DNA from: Parvibaculum sp036499025
GTDB lineage: Bacteria > Pseudomonadota > Alphaproteobacteria > Parvibaculales > Parvibaculaceae
NCBI GenBank assembly: GCA_036499025.1
Contig: DASYEM010000079.1
Span: forward strand, 33,979-97,978
Direction: 5' to 3'
DNA length: 64,000 bases
The notes beneath the pieces are model-generated. The model saw nothing but the letters and a program-made list of their open reading frames with translations, did no database searches and was not told the origin of the DNA. The position numbers were made by a program, and so were the translations under genes. Of the stretch, positions 50,931 through 59,777 are shown one piece after another. How positions within the stretch are numbered: the first letter of the stretch is position 1; each line of letters opens with the position of its first letter.

Positions 50931-52081
50931 TCGTCATGGCGGTCTGTCATTTCGACGACACCAATCCGTCGGGCGGGCTGGAAAAGCAGGCGCGCCTGCT
51001 GGGCCGGAGTTTGCGCGAGGCGGGCGAGGATGTCGTGATCCTCGGCAGCACGCGAAAGTTTTCGAGAGCCGGATGGTCGCAGGATCAGGGCGTGCCCGTC
51101 CGTCTCTTCTGGACCTATGCGTCGCCGCAGATTTCGGGGCGCTATCTGCCCGCGTCTCTGCTTTGGGCGGCGCAGCTTCTCTGGTGGGTCTTCTGGAACA
51201 GGAGGCGCATCGACGTGCTGCATATTCATCAGATTCGCATTCATGCTTTCGTGGCGGCCATCGCGCGGCGGTGTCTCGGCATTCCGAATATCCTCAAATC
51301 GGGGACGGGCGGCGCAGGAGCCGATATCAAGGCCATCGGGTCGCGCAAATATTTCGGCGCGGCGGGCCGGCGTTTCGTCATTGCCCATGCGGATCGCTTC
51401 GTGGCGACGACGCGCTCGATCGAAGAAGATTTGCGCCATTGGGGCGTGCCACTGGAAAAAGTCGCGGTCATTGCGAACGGCCTGGCGATGCGGCAATGGG
51501 GGGCGGACGACGCGGCGGAGGCGAGGGCGCGGCGTTTTCTGTTTCTGGGACGGCTCGACGGCGACAAGAACGTCGTCGCATTGGCGGAAGCGGCGGTTGA
51601 TGTGCGGGGAGACAAGTCATTTCGCCTCGATTTTTACGGCAGCGGCGAAGACGAGACGAAGGTCGAGGCGCTTGCGCGGCGCGACCCGCTCGGGCGGATC
51701 ATGGTGAAAGGGTGGCATCCCGATCCCGACACCATTCTGGGGCACTACGGCTATTTCCTGCTGCCATCGCATGCCGAGGGTCTTTCCAATGCGATGATCG
51801 AGGCGATGGCGCGAGGCGTGGTGCCGGTGACGACGCGGGTCAGCGGATGTATCGACCACATTGCGCACGGGGAAAATGGCTACTTCCTCGACGGTGGCGA
51901 CAAGGCGAGCCTCGCGGCGGGGCTTGTCATGCTGACGGAGATTCCCATCGGCGAATGGGCGCGGCTCTCGCGGCAGGCGGCGGATTATGCGCGCGCGCAT
52001 TTCGATATTGCGGCTGTGAGAGATCGATACCGCGCGCTCTATGACGAACTTGCGCCGCAACGTCAGCGGAGCCGGGCGTGA
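50927..52081 (+). CDS. Glycosyltransferase family 4
   Basis: A 384-residue GT-B enzyme with an acceptor-domain motif NPSGGLEKQARLLG, FLGRLDGDKNVVAL and the donor motif HAEGLSNAMIEAMARGVVPVTT. The TTG start at 50927 overlaps the previous stop by four bases and has GGAGG five bases upstream. ATG 50936 is the alternative. It is likely one of the side- or main-chain transferases; the sugar is unknown. Confidence 0.88.
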   Translation: MIVMAVCHFDDTNPSGGLEKQARLLGRSLREAGEDVVILGSTRKFSRAGWSQDQGVPVRLFWTYASPQISGRYLPASLLWAAQLLWWVFWNRRRIDVLHIHQIRIHAFVAAIARRCLGIPNILKSGTGGAGADIKAIGSRKYFGAAGRRFVIAHADRFVATTRSIEEDLRHWGVPLEKVAVIANGLAMRQWGADDAAEARARRFLFLGRLDGDKNVVALAEAAVDVRGDKSFRLDFYGSGEDETKVEALARRDPLGRIMVKGWHPDPDTILGHYGYFLLPSHAEGLSNAMIEAMARGVVPVTTRVSGCIDHIAHGENGYFLDGGDKASLAAGLVMLTEIPIGEWARLSRQAADYARAHFDIAAVRDRYRALYDELAPQRQRSRA

Positions 52082-53085
52082 AGATCTGCATCTCCACTTA
52101 CACGTTTCTGCCGGATATCGGCGGCGTCGCGACGACGGAGTCCATTCTTGCCGCCGCTTTCGTGACGGCGGGGCATGACGTGACGGTGGTCACGAGCGCG
52201 AAGGGGCCGATGGTGGATCATGGCTATAAGGTCGCGCGCAGGCCCGGGCCGTTGCGATTGGCGCGGCTCTATGCCGGGGCAGACATCCTTCTTCTCTCCA
52301 ATCTGTCGCTGAAACTTTTCTATCCGCTGCTGTTCATGCGCAGGCGCTTCGGCTTGCGGCATCATTCAGACAGTGCGGCGCGGCTTTCGCGGTCGTGGCT
52401 CTCTTCCGATGCATTGCGCCGCCTTGTCATGCGGCGCGCCACGCATTTCGCGACGAGCGGTTTCATCGGGCGAGAGATCGGTGTGCCGCATCACGTCGTC
52501 CATCCTTTTGCCAATCCCGCGCATATTACGCCGACGGCGATCGCGCCTGCCGGAGACCGGCGCGGCGCGCTGTTCGTCGGCCGTCTCGAAAAAGAAAAAG
52601 GGCTCCTCTATCTGCTCGAACGATGGCCGGCTGTGCGGGACATTCTGGGCGTCGATGATTTGCGGATCGTCGGGGACGGGACATTGCGGTCCGAGCTTGA
52701 GGCGTGCAACGCGCCGGGTGTGCGCTATCTCGGACCGCTTTCTCTCGCGGAGACGGCGCGGGAGATGGGCAAAGCCGCTTATTGTCTCGTGCCGTCTCTC
52801 TGGGAAGAGCCCTTTGGCGCGGTCGCGATCGAAGCGTTGGCGGCGGGGGCCATCGTCGTACTCTCGAACCGGGGCGGATTGCCCGAGACGGTGGGCGGGC
52901 TTGGCTTTGCCTTCGATCCGGGCAAGCCCGGCGATTTCGAGGCGGCGCTTGGCGGCGCGCGTCAATTCAGGAATGAGCTTCTGTCATCGCCAGACATGCA
53001 GGCCGTCTACGAGGCGGCCAGCGCGAAGCATCTCGATCAATTCAGGCCGGAGAGGGCGGTTCAGAAGATTATTCAGGCATTTTGA
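52078..53085 (+). CDS. Glycosyltransferase family 4
   Basis: A 335-residue GT-B enzyme, somewhat short. It opens MKICISTYTFLPDIGGVATT, has LFVGRLEKEKGLLYLLE and the donor motif WEEPFGAVAIEALAAGAIVVLSNRGGLPE. The GTG start overlaps the previous gene stop by four bases. The donor is unknown. Confidence 0.88.
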   Translation: MKICISTYTFLPDIGGVATTESILAAAFVTAGHDVTVVTSAKGPMVDHGYKVARRPGPLRLARLYAGADILLLSNLSLKLFYPLLFMRRRFGLRHHSDSAARLSRSWLSSDALRRLVMRRATHFATSGFIGREIGVPHHVVHPFANPAHITPTAIAPAGDRRGALFVGRLEKEKGLLYLLERWPAVRDILGVDDLRIVGDGTLRSELEACNAPGVRYLGPLSLAETAREMGKAAYCLVPSLWEEPFGAVAIEALAAGAIVVLSNRGGLPETVGGLGFAFDPGKPGDFEAALGGARQFRNELLSSPDMQAVYEAASAKHLDQFRPERAVQKIIQAF

Positions 53086-53171
53086 ATGCATCTCCCGCGC
53101 GGGATTTGAAATCGCTGCGGTAAAACCGGGAATGCTCTGTAGTATGAAGATATTGATGGCTGCGGGGGCCA

Positions 53172-54362
53172 ATGTTCAAGATCGTCCATATCATCACGCG
53201 CTTCGTGAATGGCGGAGCCGACGAAAACACCTTGCTGACTTGCAACGCGCAAGCCGCGGCGGGCCATGAGGTCGTGCTGATTTATGGCGCCGATCACACG
53301 GCGCGCATGGTCGACGGGCTGGATCCCCGCGTGACGAAACTCGTCATGCCGTCTCTGGTGCGGACCGTCGCGCCGGTCAGGGATATCGTCGCGCTTGTCC
53401 AGACGATCATACAGCTCCGGCGGCTCCGGCCGGATGTCATCCACACGCATACGAGCAAGGCGGGCATCATCGGCCGGTTGGCGGCTCTTGCCGCGCCCGA
53501 AGCCGTGGTGGTGCATGGCGTGCATATTTTGCCCTTCTCCGCGCAGCGGCCGGTGCTGCGGTTCGTCTATCTCGCTTTGGAAAAGCTGACCGGGCTCGTC
53601 ACCGACGCCTATATCGATGTGAGCGAGGGGATGAAGACGGAATGCCTTGCGCATGGATTGGGGACGGACGACCGGCACCGGGTGATCGCCAGCGGCATGG
53701 ACGTTGCGAAGTTCCGCGACGCCCTGCCTGCAAACGATGTTGCATCCATAGGCGCGGGAGCGTTCACCGCGCCGATCCGCATCGGCTATGTCGCGGTTCT
53801 CGAGCGGCGCAAGCGGCATCGGGAGCTGTTCGAAGCCGTGACGCCGCTTCTCCGGCGACATCCGCATGTTCATCTTGTCCTGGCCGGTGAGGGCCCGGAG
53901 CGCGCGGCGCTGGAGGCTCTGGCCGAGGATAAGGGGGTGGCGAACCGCATTCATCTGCTCGGCTTTCGCGGCGATGTCGAAGCGGTGCTGGCGGCTTGCG
54001 ACATTTGCGTTTTCGCTTCGGAGCGCGAGGGTCTACCGCGTTCGCTTGTCCAATATGGCCTTGCAGGCAAGCCGATTGTTGCGTCTCACCTTCCCGGAAT
54101 CGAGCGCGTCTTGCGGCATGAAGACAATGGTTATGTCGTCGGTGCCGATGCGTTCGACGAATTCGCCGCGCGTCTCGAGACGTTGGTCGGGAGCGCCGTC
54201 TTGCGCGACGCGATGGCGGCGCGGAGCCGGGCGCTGGATTTGTCAGACTGGGACGCGCGCCGCATGACGGACCGGATCGACGCGGTTTATGCGCAGCTGC
54301 TGAGCGGGCGGTCTCGCGGATCGGGGCGGATCGAGGCCAGCGGCTGGAGCGACCTCACATGA
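53172..54362 (+). CDS. Glycosyltransferase family 4 with altered donor motif
   Basis: A 396-residue GT-B enzyme opening MFKIVHIITRFVNGGADENT, with GYVAVLERRKRHRELFEA and the donor region SEREGLPRSLVQYGLAGKPI. The second Glu of the usual E-x7-E pair is Gln here (LVQ in place of LxE), which is odd for the family. An 86-base gap separates it from the preceding gene. It may be active with a changed donor contact or prefer another sugar. Confidence 0.85.
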   Translation: MFKIVHIITRFVNGGADENTLLTCNAQAAAGHEVVLIYGADHTARMVDGLDPRVTKLVMPSLVRTVAPVRDIVALVQTIIQLRRLRPDVIHTHTSKAGIIGRLAALAAPEAVVVHGVHILPFSAQRPVLRFVYLALEKLTGLVTDAYIDVSEGMKTECLAHGLGTDDRHRVIASGMDVAKFRDALPANDVASIGAGAFTAPIRIGYVAVLERRKRHRELFEAVTPLLRRHPHVHLVLAGEGPERAALEALAEDKGVANRIHLLGFRGDVEAVLAACDICVFASEREGLPRSLVQYGLAGKPIVASHLPGIERVLRHEDNGYVVGADAFDEFAARLETLVGSAVLRDAMAARSRALDLSDWDARRMTDRIDAVYAQLLSGRSRGSGRIEASGWSDLT

Positions 54363-55639
54363 CCTATCTGATTTCCATCGCGTTGCTGACGCTCTTCACG
54401 GCTTTCAAGATCAAGACGGGCCTTCTGCAAATCCGACCTTTCGACGGACTGGTCGCCGTCATGCTTCTCTGGACGCTCGCTTATGGCACTTCTTTCTGGC
54501 GGAGCCGGTTGAGCATCGGTTTCGTTATTCTGCTGCCATATTTTTTCTGGCACGCGCTGTCCGCCCTGACTTACGAATTCGACAATGGCCTGCGCGAAGG
54601 ACTGCAGATTTCCATTCTTCTGGCATTCGCCTATGTCGTCATGATCTGGGCCGACAGGATCGACTATGCGAAGGCAGGCGGCGTCATCCTGCTGGGGCTC
54701 GTCGCCATCACCATCTTCAATATCGGCTGGCATATCGAGCATGGCTATTGGACAGGGTGGAAGCGGCTCAATGATCCCAAGGCCGCGTTCAATTTTCTGC
54801 CGATGGCGTTGACCTGTCTCGTCGTTTTCGCGGCGCCCGCTGAGCGCCGTTTCCATTATCTGATGCTTTGCGTTCTCGCCGTCGTCATCCTTCTGTCGGG
54901 CGAACGGAAAGCGTTGATTATTTTCGGCGTGTTGATGGCGCTGCTGGCGGGACGCGGGCGCGTGGTTGCGGCGCTCCCTCTTCTCGGCGCCGGCATTCTG
55001 GCGCTCTCCTTCTATGCTTCCGCCAGCGGCGATGCAGGTTATGTGGCCGATCATCTGCAGAGCCTTCTCGACCCGACAGCCGATTCTTCCTATCTCGAGC
55101 TTGCAAAAGGCGGGGCCGTTCAATCGCTCAGCAATGCGCAACGCAGTTTCGCGCTCGATCTTTCGTCGCAGCTTTTCTGGGAACAGCCGTTCTTCGGCGT
55201 AGGGACCAACGTCTATGAAGACATGGTCCGGCAGCATTATGCCTATTTGCCCGACTATATGTTGCTCGGCATTCACAGCGAGCCGTTGCGCGTTCTGACC
55301 GAGAACGGGATTGTCGGATTGCTGCTTTATGGGGCGGTCTGGCTCGTTGCGCTCATGCGGCTTGGGAAAGTCATCCGACATTTTCTGACACAAGGGCTCT
55401 TGAACGCGGTGCAGGCGAGAATGCTGCCGTTCATTCTTCTGCTGCCGCCTTTCTTTTATGTGGCGACGGAAGCGCCGGGAACGCATTCCTTCGTTTGCCT
55501 CGTCTTCGTTTCCATGTCGCCGAATTTTGTCTATTGGGCCGTGCTCCAGAGGGCGCGCCGTTTTCCGGGGGAGGTGCCAGCTGAGGCGGACTTTGGTCAG
55601 GGCGCTGGGGCTGTGGCGGAACCGGCGGGTGGGCGATGA
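54359..55639 (+). CDS. O-antigen ligase/polymerase-like membrane protein
   Basis: A 426-residue polytopic protein with about ten helices and a large periplasmic loop near residues 220-320 containing FFGVGTNVYEDMVRQHYAYLPDYMLLGIHSEPLRVLTENG, the Wzy/WaaL-type HxE-like region. Located among the transferase genes in the same operon, it is the better Wzy polymerase candidate. It overlaps both neighbours by four bases. A Gly/Ala-rich tail is probably cytoplasmic. Confidence 0.82.
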   Translation: MTYLISIALLTLFTAFKIKTGLLQIRPFDGLVAVMLLWTLAYGTSFWRSRLSIGFVILLPYFFWHALSALTYEFDNGLREGLQISILLAFAYVVMIWADRIDYAKAGGVILLGLVAITIFNIGWHIEHGYWTGWKRLNDPKAAFNFLPMALTCLVVFAAPAERRFHYLMLCVLAVVILLSGERKALIIFGVLMALLAGRGRVVAALPLLGAGILALSFYASASGDAGYVADHLQSLLDPTADSSYLELAKGGAVQSLSNAQRSFALDLSSQLFWEQPFFGVGTNVYEDMVRQHYAYLPDYMLLGIHSEPLRVLTENGIVGLLLYGAVWLVALMRLGKVIRHFLTQGLLNAVQARMLPFILLLPPFFYVATEAPGTHSFVCLVFVSMSPNFVYWAVLQRARRFPGEVPAEADFGQGAGAVAEPAGGR

Positions 55640-56619
55640 AGACCGTTTCCGTCATCATGACCTGTCACAACGAAGAAGCCTTCATTGAGCAGGCGGTGCG
55701 GAGCGTTGCGGTGCAGACCGCCCAGGAATCGATCCGCGAAATCATCGTGGTCGATGACGGATCGACCGATGGGTCCGGCGCGGTGCTGGCGCGGCTTGGC
55801 GGCGAGATCGGCAAGCTCCGCGTGATGGAAGCCAATGGTATCGGGCCATCCGCCGCGCGCAATCTTGCCATTCGCTTGGCGAGCGGATGCTTCATCGCGT
55901 TTCTCGACGGCGACGATTACTGGGTGCGGGAGAAACTCGAGCGGCAATTGCCGGCCTTCGATCTCGATGACCGCATCGGGCTGGTCTATGGCGATTATGC
56001 CGATTTCGCGCGCGACGATGCGTCGGACGCGCAGGCGATCGGCGTTCGTCGCCTTCGCAGCGCATCGCGGGACACGCTTGGTGCATATTTCGTTCATGAC
56101 GGGCCGGTGGTGCCCTCCACGATGATCGTTCGCCGCGCCGCTCTGGACGAGGCCGGGTTGTTCGACGAGAGCCTGCATCTCGGCGAAGACATGGATTTAT
56201 GCCTGCGCCTCGCGGAAGGCTGGAAGTTTGAGCATGTGTCCGGCGTTCTCGCCTTCAAGCGGCGTCATGGCTCCAATCTCACGCGGCGTCTCGACGTCTT
56301 TCTGCCGGTCGCCGCCGCATTGACGGAAAAATTCGTCGCCCGCAATCCGCGCCTCGCGTCACTGGCCGGGCGGCGCATGGCGCGGCGCTATGCGAAGACC
56401 GGAAATGATTGCGTGTCGCAGGGCGAGAGATGGAAGGGCCTCGTCATGCTCCTGATCGCGGTGAGGCGCGATCCCTTTTTCTGGCGGCCTTATGTCTATC
56501 TCGCTCTCGCGCTTGTTCCGCGCGGGCTGGACGGGCTTATCAGACGCCGCGCCAAAGCGTTTTTCCACCGGCGGACCCCGTCGATGAAGCCGATCTCTTC
56601 CCGGCTGAGCGGTTCATAG
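55636..56619 (+). CDS. Glycosyltransferase family 2
   Basis: A 327-residue GT-A enzyme opening KTVSVIMTCHNEEAFIEQAV, with IIVVDDGSTDGSG, the metal-binding FLDGDDYW and HLGEDMDLCLRLAEGW. An amphipathic basic C-terminal segment (PRGLDGLIRRRAKAFFHRR) may touch the membrane. It adds one sugar of the repeat unit; the donor is unknown. It overlaps the preceding gene by four bases. Confidence 0.9.
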   Translation: MKTVSVIMTCHNEEAFIEQAVRSVAVQTAQESIREIIVVDDGSTDGSGAVLARLGGEIGKLRVMEANGIGPSAARNLAIRLASGCFIAFLDGDDYWVREKLERQLPAFDLDDRIGLVYGDYADFARDDASDAQAIGVRRLRSASRDTLGAYFVHDGPVVPSTMIVRRAALDEAGLFDESLHLGEDMDLCLRLAEGWKFEHVSGVLAFKRRHGSNLTRRLDVFLPVAAALTEKFVARNPRLASLAGRRMARRYAKTGNDCVSQGERWKGLVMLLIAVRRDPFFWRPYVYLALALVPRGLDGLIRRRAKAFFHRRTPSMKPISSRLSGS

Positions 56620-56627
56620 GGGAGCGG

Positions 56628-57569
56628 ATGCTCGTTTCTCTCGCCGACATAGAAGATCTGCTGCAAAACCCTGCGTCCGGCGCGCCGGTGCGGCTTCGAC
56701 GCGAGGCGGGTGTCGTCATCGAGGCGACAGCGACGGATGCAGCATTTCCCGTCATGCACGGGCAACCGGTTCTCATCGATTTCGCAGCCAGCATCGTACC
56801 GCGAGAATGGTTCCGGGAGGAGAGGGAGGTCTATTCGCTGATCGGCAAGCGATGCGATCTGCCACGTGCGGTGAAGGGCTGGCTGTTTGGCACCGCCGCC
56901 ATCAGCCGCCGGAATTTTCGGGCGCTCAGGCGGCTGCTCGAGGGAGCTCCTTCGCGCCATGTGCTGATGGTGGGCGCGGGCCAGAAGGGCATGGGTAGCG
57001 ACCTGCTCTATGACGATCCGGCGATTTCGCTCATCGCCTTCGATGTCTATCCCTCGCCGCTGACGGTCTTTTCGGCGGATGCGCACCGGATCCCGCTTCA
57101 GGACCGATCCGTCGATGCCGTTTGCGTGCAGGCGGTTCTGGAGCATGTGCTGGACCCGGCGCGTGTCGTCTCGGAAATTTATCGCGTGCTGAAGCCGGGC
57201 GGGTACGTCTATGCCGAAACGCCTTTCATGCAGCAGGTGCATGAAGGCGCTTACGATTTCACGCGGTTCACGGAGCTGGGGCATCGTTGGCTGTTCAGGG
57301 ATTTCGACGTTCTGGATCGCGGTCCGATTGGCGGGCCAGGCCTCTCTGTTTATTGGGCCATGAAATATTTCTTCCGGGGGCTCACCCGCAGCCGGATGGC
57401 GGCCAATGTTCTGAGCCTGCCCTTCGGCGTGCTGGCGCTTTTCGACCGGTTCATGCCTGCGGGCCATCTTATCGACGGTGCAAACGGCGTTTATTTTCTC
57501 GGGCGCAAATCGGAGACCGGGTTGCAGGCGTCCGGCATAGCGGCGGCCTATGAAGGAGCGCAGCGATAA
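56628..57569 (+). CDS. SAM-dependent methyltransferase (Methyltransf_11-like)
   Basis: A 313-residue protein with the SAM-binding motif HVLMVGAGQKGMGSD, an acidic loop IAFDVYPSP, DRSVDAVCVQAVLEHVLDPARVVSEIYRVLKPGG and AETPFMQQVHEGAYDFTRF. It could methylate a sugar of the polymer. The N-terminal 60 residues resemble a small cap domain preceding the fold. ATG 56628 has GGGGAG upstream; the open frame upstream overlaps the GT2 gene and is not used. Confidence 0.85.
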   Translation: MLVSLADIEDLLQNPASGAPVRLRREAGVVIEATATDAAFPVMHGQPVLIDFAASIVPREWFREEREVYSLIGKRCDLPRAVKGWLFGTAAISRRNFRALRRLLEGAPSRHVLMVGAGQKGMGSDLLYDDPAISLIAFDVYPSPLTVFSADAHRIPLQDRSVDAVCVQAVLEHVLDPARVVSEIYRVLKPGGYVYAETPFMQQVHEGAYDFTRFTELGHRWLFRDFDVLDRGPIGGPGLSVYWAMKYFFRGLTRSRMAANVLSLPFGVLALFDRFMPAGHLIDGANGVYFLGRKSETGLQASGIAAAYEGAQR

Positions 57570-57571
57570 TC

Positions 57572-58669
57572 ATGCGCCAACTCTGCATCATCGCTTTCGA
57601 GTTCTCTCCCTTTCCGGGCGGCATCGCGAGTTATGCCTCCAGCATGGCGAAGGAGGCGGCCTCTTATCGGCGCGTCACCGTCATCGCGCCGCGCTATGGC
57701 GGGGAAGCCGATGCGGGCGCCGAGCGCGTGCTGGCGCATCACAAGCTCACCTTGCGCGGAACGGTTGCGGCGCTCCGGCGGATTCATCGGCTTGAGCGCG
57801 ATGCGGTCCTTCATGCAGCCGATATTCGGGCGGGCATGATCGGGCTTTGCGCGCGGCTGCTGATGGGGCGGCGCTATGTCGTCATGGCGCATGGCAGCGA
57901 CGTATCGAAGTTCGGCAAATGGTCGTTCTCGAAGCTTGGCGCATATGCGACCTATCGGCTGGCGGACAGAGTCTTCTCCAATTCGGAGCATACGAAGGAG
58001 ATTTACGAGCGCAATTTTGTAAGCTGCGCGCATTGCGTTGCCGCGCCTCTCGGCGTCGGAAGCGAGTGGTTCTCCGCACCATCGGGCGCATTCGAAAATG
58101 ATGCGCTGGCGTCTTTGCCCGACGAGGCCGAGGTGATCTGCACCGTCGGGCGGCTGGAACCTCGCAAGGGCCATCTGCTCGCCATCGAAGCCATCGCAGA
58201 TTATCAGAGGCGCAACCCGGCGCGGCGGATCATCTATGTTGTCGGCGGACAGGCCATCGACGAGGAATATGAAGCGCGGATCAAGCGCGAGGCCGTGGAA
58301 CGCGGGGTCGATGCCCGGCTCGTCGGGCGGATATCAGGCGAGGATTTGAAACGGCTCTACCGGCGCGCGGCGATGCAATTGCTTTGCGCGGTCTCCATGC
58401 CCGGAAAAGTCGAGGGCTTTGGATTGGTGTTGCTGGAAGGGGCGGCGCAAGGCTGTCCTTCCGTCGCGACGCGGGCGGGCGGCATAGGGGAGGTGGTGCT
58501 GGATGGAGAGAGCGGCATTCTGGTCGAGCGGCCCGTCCCGTCCGACATCGCGGATGCGATGGCGCGGCTTGGCGCGCTGAAGGCTGGAACCGATGTGGCG
58601 CGAAAATGCGTGGACCACGCGCGGTCATTTTCATGGGCCGAGACGGCGAGGCGAACCTATCTGGAATAG
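57572..58669 (+). CDS. Glycosyltransferase family 4
   Basis: A 365-residue GT-B enzyme with FEFSPFPGGIASYASSMA near the start, ICTVGRLEPRKGHLLAIEA and the donor motif KVEGFGLVLLEGAAQGCPSVATRAGGIGE with both Glu residues present. It starts two bases after the methyltransferase stop. The sugar is unknown. Confidence 0.88.
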   Translation: MRQLCIIAFEFSPFPGGIASYASSMAKEAASYRRVTVIAPRYGGEADAGAERVLAHHKLTLRGTVAALRRIHRLERDAVLHAADIRAGMIGLCARLLMGRRYVVMAHGSDVSKFGKWSFSKLGAYATYRLADRVFSNSEHTKEIYERNFVSCAHCVAAPLGVGSEWFSAPSGAFENDALASLPDEAEVICTVGRLEPRKGHLLAIEAIADYQRRNPARRIIYVVGGQAIDEEYEARIKREAVERGVDARLVGRISGEDLKRLYRRAAMQLLCAVSMPGKVEGFGLVLLEGAAQGCPSVATRAGGIGEVVLDGESGILVERPVPSDIADAMARLGALKAGTDVARKCVDHARSFSWAETARRTYLE

Positions 58670-58679
58670 GCCGGGGACG

Positions 58680-59777
58680 ATGAAAATCGAGACGATCAAG
58701 CAGACATATTCGTATGAGTTGTTCGTCTGCGCGTTGTTTCTGATTATCCTGCCGCTGCTGAATTTTCCGATGTTCTTCGAGATTTACCGGTCGCTCGTTT
58801 TCAAAACTGTTCCGACCGACAATTATCAGGGGCTGATTGCCTATTTCGCGGGCGACACGCCCGCTGGATATATGCCGCAAATTCACGTGCTGCTGCGACC
58901 CTTGTCGGTGCTGCCTCTCGTTCCGCTCTATGAGTGGATGCCCGTCATTCCCCTGAAATTTCTGCCGCCGGGGACCGATGTGTCTTTCGCCAGAAGTTCA
59001 GCCGCCATTGCAGCGGCGGCATTCGCTTATGTGCATCTCACGAGTATCGTAACATTCTTCTACGCGCGGTCGCTGGGCCGAAGCTCCACCATAGGTCTGG
59101 TGGCAGGTCTGCTGGTCATCCCCATGGCGCATATCGCGAGGCTTCATACGCTCGATTCGATTGTCATGCTTCTGGTGGCGCTGATCTTCGCGCTGTGGCG
59201 AAGGCCGGCGCCGCAAATCGCGGTCTTGCTGCTCTCGATTTTCGCCAATGAGAAGGTCGCGATTATCGTGGGCGCGGTATATTTCTTCCGCGCGGCGGCC
59301 GGGGCGATGCGCGACCGGCGGTTGCCGAAACGCGAGACTTCGGTGTTCTTTGCCGCCGCGATCTGTTTTGCGATTTATCTCGGCGGCGCGTTTCTGGTGC
59401 GCACATATTTCGGCGTGGCGCTGGAGCAACCCCAGTTTGCGCCGTCGCATTATGCGGCCAATCTGTTCGATTCAATCGGCTATGTTTTCTCGGCAAAGGG
59501 TGCGGTCCAGATAGGGCTGCCCTTCGGGCTTATGGTCTTCATGTTCCGGTGCGCCATGCGGGTTGAAAGCGGCATGGATCGCATCGAGATGCTTTCGCCC
59601 GCCGCGCTGCTGCTGGTGGCGTCTCTCTCGGACGTCAAATGGAATATCGGCGTCGTGGTGTTCCTGGCTTTCGTCGTTCCGCTGCCGTTTTTCGCCGACT
59701 GGATCGTGTCGGGGCTTTTACAGCGCGACCGCGCCGCCAGCCTGGACGAGGAGACTCAGCGTCCGATGCTCACATAA
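58680..59777 (+). CDS. Polytopic membrane protein of unknown family
   Basis: A 365-residue protein with about nine membrane helices and an extended first periplasmic region (YRSLVFKTVPTDNYQGLIAYFAGDTPAG). The layout recalls GT-C membrane glycosyltransferases, which place an acidic residue in the first loop; VPTDNYQ could be that. I cannot assign a family. It closes the plus-strand operon and overlaps the convergent ugd gene by 22 bases. It would be a candidate for a lipid-phosphate-sugar dependent transferase, inference only. Confidence 0.7.
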   Translation: MKIETIKQTYSYELFVCALFLIILPLLNFPMFFEIYRSLVFKTVPTDNYQGLIAYFAGDTPAGYMPQIHVLLRPLSVLPLVPLYEWMPVIPLKFLPPGTDVSFARSSAAIAAAAFAYVHLTSIVTFFYARSLGRSSTIGLVAGLLVIPMAHIARLHTLDSIVMLLVALIFALWRRPAPQIAVLLLSIFANEKVAIIVGAVYFFRAAAGAMRDRRLPKRETSVFFAAAICFAIYLGGAFLVRTYFGVALEQPQFAPSHYAANLFDSIGYVFSAKGAVQIGLPFGLMVFMFRCAMRVESGMDRIEMLSPAALLLVASLSDVKWNIGVVVFLAFVVPLPFFADWIVSGLLQRDRAASLDEETQRPMLT

